Program-made: the position numbers and the translations under genes | The notes under the pieces: generated by a model | Databases searched by the model: none | Told to the model about the DNA's origin: nothing | Seen by the model: only the letters and a program-made list of their open reading frames with translations | Origin: Nymphaea colorata | Lineage: Eukaryota; Streptophyta; Magnoliopsida; Nymphaeales; Nymphaeaceae | Length of the DNA: 64,000 bases | Reading direction: 5' to 3' | NCBI RefSeq assembly: GCF_008831285.2 | Contig: NC_045139.1 | Span: 11,876,704-11,940,703, forward strand | Part shown: piece after piece, positions 60,885-64,000 of the stretch | How positions within the stretch are numbered: position 1 is the first letter of the stretch | How the letters are laid out: each line of letters begins with the position of its first letter

Positions 60885-60965
60885 TTCCCTTTTATTTTTA
60901 TCCTCATAAAGCTTGGTGTTTGGGTATAAATCCAACTGTTAGCAAAACAAAAATTTATAAATATT
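60885..60965. repeat. Duplicated block R (copy 2)
   Basis: Counterpart of 41375-41470. In both places block S lies further downstream (42125 and 63300), here separated from R by copia element C. Confidence 0.7.
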
Positions 60966-61031
60966 TAGTTTGTATTGGCTCTGCATGTTTGAATGTTGGT
61001 TTGTATTGTTTGAAAACTATGATCCACAATT

Positions 61032-62890
61032 CCCTATATTGTAAGAATGTTAGTTAGATCGGATAGAGGTGGAGAGTATTTTGGATATTTTATTAAGATG
61101 AGACAAGGAGAGGGACATTTATCACATTTTCTTAAATAAGAAGGCATTGTGCCTCAATTCACCATGCTCAGCAGTGCATATAAAGAGATGGTCTGTTCAC
61201 ATGTTAAACAAGGTACCTACAAAAGCTGTTTCTAAAACTCCTTATGAGTTATGGACGGCTATGAAGCTTTCACTGTTGTATATGTACTTTTGGGGTTGTC
61301 CTACAAAAGTTAAATTGTATAACTATCAGATAAAAGCTTTTGAACAATCAGTGGTTTCTTCTTAATTATCTGGAAATGTCAAAAGGTTATATATTTTATT
61401 GTCCATCTCATTCACCACAAATAATAGAAATGGATAAGGCTAAATTTCTTGAAGATGGATTTGTTGGGGTAAAGGTATTTCAAAATTTCTTTTTTAAGGA
61501 GATTAAGGACACAATATTTAAACCCGAAAATAAAGTGAATAACAAATTTTGTATCATCATTCACTCAAATAATCAAATGAATGTTGATTCAGTCACTAAT
61601 ATCCCAACTATAGGAGAAGCACCTACGTAAAACACTGGTGAGCAATTATAGGAAGGGCAAGTTTGATATGAACTCTAGGCACCACCTATATGGAGATCCA
61701 CAAGAACAATGAGATATGTTGTTCATCTTGATTATGTGGTGTACTTGTAGGAGCCCAATGATTTCATAAATGATCCAATCACCTTTATGGAAGTTGTTGA
61801 GTGCAAGCAATCTGCACACTTCACAGAAGCCATGAATGAAGAGTTAGACTCTATAGCTAAACATCAAGTGTGGGACATTGTCACTCTGCCTAAGTGAGTC
61901 AAACTCATAAGATGTAAATGGGCATTTTAGACTTAAAGAGACTCTAAGGCCAGAATTGAGAGTTACAAGACAAGAATAGTGTTAAATGCTTCACTTAAAT
62001 AATGGACATTGACTATAATGAGACATTTTCTCGTCTCATCTAAAGAGTCAATAAAGATTACTTTTGCTTTCCTGTCTCATTTTGATTTAGAGCTACATCA
62101 AGTGGATGTAAAAACAACTTTCCTAAATGGTGATTTGAATGAAGATGTTCATATGGAACAACCTGAAGGTTTCTTTGAAAAAGAGTCAGATCGTTTGCTT
62201 TGCAAATTAAATAAGTCAATATCTAGACTTAAAATGGCTTCACGACAATGGCACGTCAAGTTTACCAAAGTCATCTTGATTTTTATTTTTACAGAAAACA
62301 TCATTCATCGATGTGTGTACCTTAAGATTATAAATGGGAATAAGTCCATAATTTTAGTATTGTATGTAGACGACAGTTTACTTGCAACCAACGATAAGGA
62401 TATGGTGACAAAGACTAAAGAGTTTCTTTCCTTTCATTTTAAAATGAAAGATATGGGAGAAGCTACCTATGTTCTCGGCCTTGAGATTCGTCGAGACATA
62501 AATAAAAACACATTAGTTATTTTTCAAAAAATTTATATTGAAAATATCCTCAAAAGATATGGAATTGTGAATTGTTCTCCTTCTATAGCATCCATAGCGA
62601 AATGAGATAAATTGAGCCTCAAAAAGACTGAAGATGAAAATGCACAAACGTATATAATACCATATGCAACAGTGATTGGCAGCTTGTAATATGCGCAGAT
62701 CCATATATGACCCGACAAATCGTATGCAGTTGAGGTCCTTGGCAGATTTCAATTAGATGTAGAGATTGCTCACTGGAAGGCTATCAAGAAGGTAATCTGG
62801 TACATACAATAGACAAAAAATTACATGTTAACATATAGAAAGATAGATCACTTAGAGGTTGAGTGGATGTTCTGATAGTAAGAAATATAC
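61032..62890 (+). mobile_element. Ty1/copia retrotransposon C, truncated at both ends
   Basis: Starts inside the integrase core (RSDRGGEYFG at about 61058), with KTPYELWTAMK and FWGCPTKVKLYN after frameshifts (61228-61325). Reverse transcriptase spans about 61750-62640: QVDVKTTFLNGDLNEDV, a degenerate SRLKMASRQWHVKF, and the catalytic box YVDDSLLATND (62365). An open frame covers 62009-62605. It ends before RNase H at about 62880 (EVLGRFQLD, HWKAIKK seen). No gag, protease, LTR, primer site or polypurine tract. Motifs resemble the Tnt1/Tork type, unlike elements A and B. Confidence 0.85.
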
Positions 62891-63299
62891 TGCTAGATAT
62901 GTTTCCTACTAGTAGGTGGTGTCATCTCTTGGATGAGTGGAAAACGTGCATTGAAGAGTCCAATAATTGTGACCATTCTTTTCAACAGCTCTTCAACTTG
63001 CATCTCTTCATCTTCGCACCCATTCAAAGTGACTCTTGATTTTCTATTTATACGGCAGGATGAAAGCGGCTTAAGCATCGGAAAAAAAATTCTAAGGATC
63101 GGTCCCAGATCACCTTCAATATTATATGCCTATGCTCATCGAGGGTGGCCGTTAGCTGAGGAGATTTTCAGTCTTAGTTCTTCTTCTTGTGCATCATGGC
63201 AGGAACTGATAAGTGTCCTATCTAGTTATTTTATGCATAAGCTTGAACATGATAAGTCTGGATAAAATATTATAATATAATATTCTATATTTTTTTAAT
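62891..63299. other. Stretch between copia C and block S, with coding-like frames
   Basis: Open frames overlap on both strands at 62893-63265. The minus-strand one includes NGCEDEEMQVEELLKRM, which looks protein-like, but I recognise no domain and see no clear splice sites. Confidence 0.3.
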
Positions 63300-63790
63300 A
63301 TTTTAAATAAATTCATGGAACAGTGACAAAGTAACTATTCCCATTGTCAAACGAAACCATTATATAAAAACACTGAGAGTTGTAAGTTATTAGCAAAAAA
63401 GATGCATATATTAAAAGTTCAAAAACAAAATGCCGTAACGGGTTTGGTAGTTAAAATTTTTAAAGCTTCAAAATGAATTTTGGCCTCCCAACGTAAGTTT
63501 CGTTTCGCTGCAAAAGATGTGCTTGGGACCCGAATCTTATATCCGAATCCTTGCAAGAATTGATCTTTACCCGATCCATTTGCACGTTGCAGAGAGAGAG
63601 AGGTCCAAGTGTTGAACGATTTGGTACAGGTGGTCGATCGGACTCCGGAAAACTCCAAACAGTTTCGGGATCGTCCTTCCGGAAGCGGTCGCACTCGACC
63701 ATATTGGCGTCAGAGCTTTCTATTTTCATTTAAGGGCACATTATTATCCGATTTCCAAAGAGCGCCTTATGTTTTCATTTCTTTGCTTAT
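63300..63790. repeat. Duplicated block S, right part (copy 3)
   Basis: It matches 43300-43800 and the 3' part of 26725-28760: tcatgg(a/g)acagtgacaa, tttggcctccca, cttgggacccgaat, cccgatccatttgca, agagcgccttatgtttt. Confidence 0.88.
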
Positions 63791-64000
63791 ACCTTCTCTG
63801 TCAAGTGGCGGACAAGGAGACCGTGTTGCTTGGCCGGAAAACCCTGTCCAGTGCACATCTTCGGATCCTGAAGGATTCGCCGGTCATTTTCTAAAGAAAG
63901 ATAGGTGCTTTGGTCATTTAAAACAAAAAACCTTTCTTATTTCATTTTTTTCCCTTATGAAAGGGAGTTTCTTTTTTTTTTTGTCCACCAAAGGGCATTT

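Noticed and set aside
44150-62890. Integrated pararetrovirus instead of retrotransposons
   Set aside because: Domain order is protease-integrase-reverse transcriptase-RNase H, with integrase before reverse transcriptase, plus LTRs and initiator-methionine tRNA primer sites. This is Ty1/copia organisation, and no movement or coat protein was seen.

Overview
The window looks like nuclear DNA of a flowering plant. It is AT-rich, gene-poor and full of plant-type repeats: Ty1/copia retrotransposons primed by initiator-methionine tRNA, hAT and CACTA transposase remnants, TRIM-like miniature LTR elements, TA/CT/GA microsatellites and GGCC-rich MITE-like sequences. The only host gene family I can identify is a plant cation-dependent O-methyltransferase of the caffeoyl-CoA O-methyltransferase (CCoAOMT)-like family. 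The sequence alone does not fix the species.

Layout. 0-10 kb: no gene. It holds a 469-bp tandem duplication, two TRIM clusters in opposite orientation and a 174-bp hairpin. 10.1-14.7 kb: one complete six-exon CCoAOMT-like gene (copy 1, + strand, 295 residues by my splice model), with a degenerate ~110-bp minisatellite and a 117-bp duplication in intron 1. 17.0-19.2 kb: copy 2 (+), a pseudogene. It keeps a TATA box and exons 1, 2, 4 and 5, but has a GC instead of a GT donor, no exon 3, and a 43-bp net deletion with frameshift near the 3' end. 35.7 kb: an isolated, perfectly bounded exon 3 of the family on the minus strand. 36.9-38.3 kb: copy 3 (+), intact last two exons only. 22.1-22.9 and 31.3-31.7 kb: hAT remnants. 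26.4-26.7 kb: CACTA remnant. 44.2-48.3 kb: minus-strand copia element A, with an oppositely oriented gag piece. 48.9-54.4 kb: plus-strand copia element B with both LTRs. 54.7-55.1 kb: a single 418-bp LTR with its primer-binding site. 61.0-62.9 kb: 5'- and 3'-truncated copia element C.

The main large-scale structure is an eroded, rearranged array of duplicated blocks. Blocks recur in partly collinear order: P (15.8, 23.2, 48.6 kb), gene 3' half (18.4, 36.9 kb), W (20.1, 58.9), V (22.9, 57.5), S (26.7, 42.1, 63.3), X (29.5, 40.0), Z (30.1, 58.1), Y (40.7, 57.9) and R (41.4, 60.9). I infer that a multi-kb unit carrying a CCoAOMT-like gene was duplicated several times, then broken by transposons, deletions and at least two small inversions. 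Only copy 1 appears able to encode a full enzyme. Exon boundaries come from conserved splice signals, phase agreement and family similarity. Block boundaries were judged by eye and are good to tens of bases.
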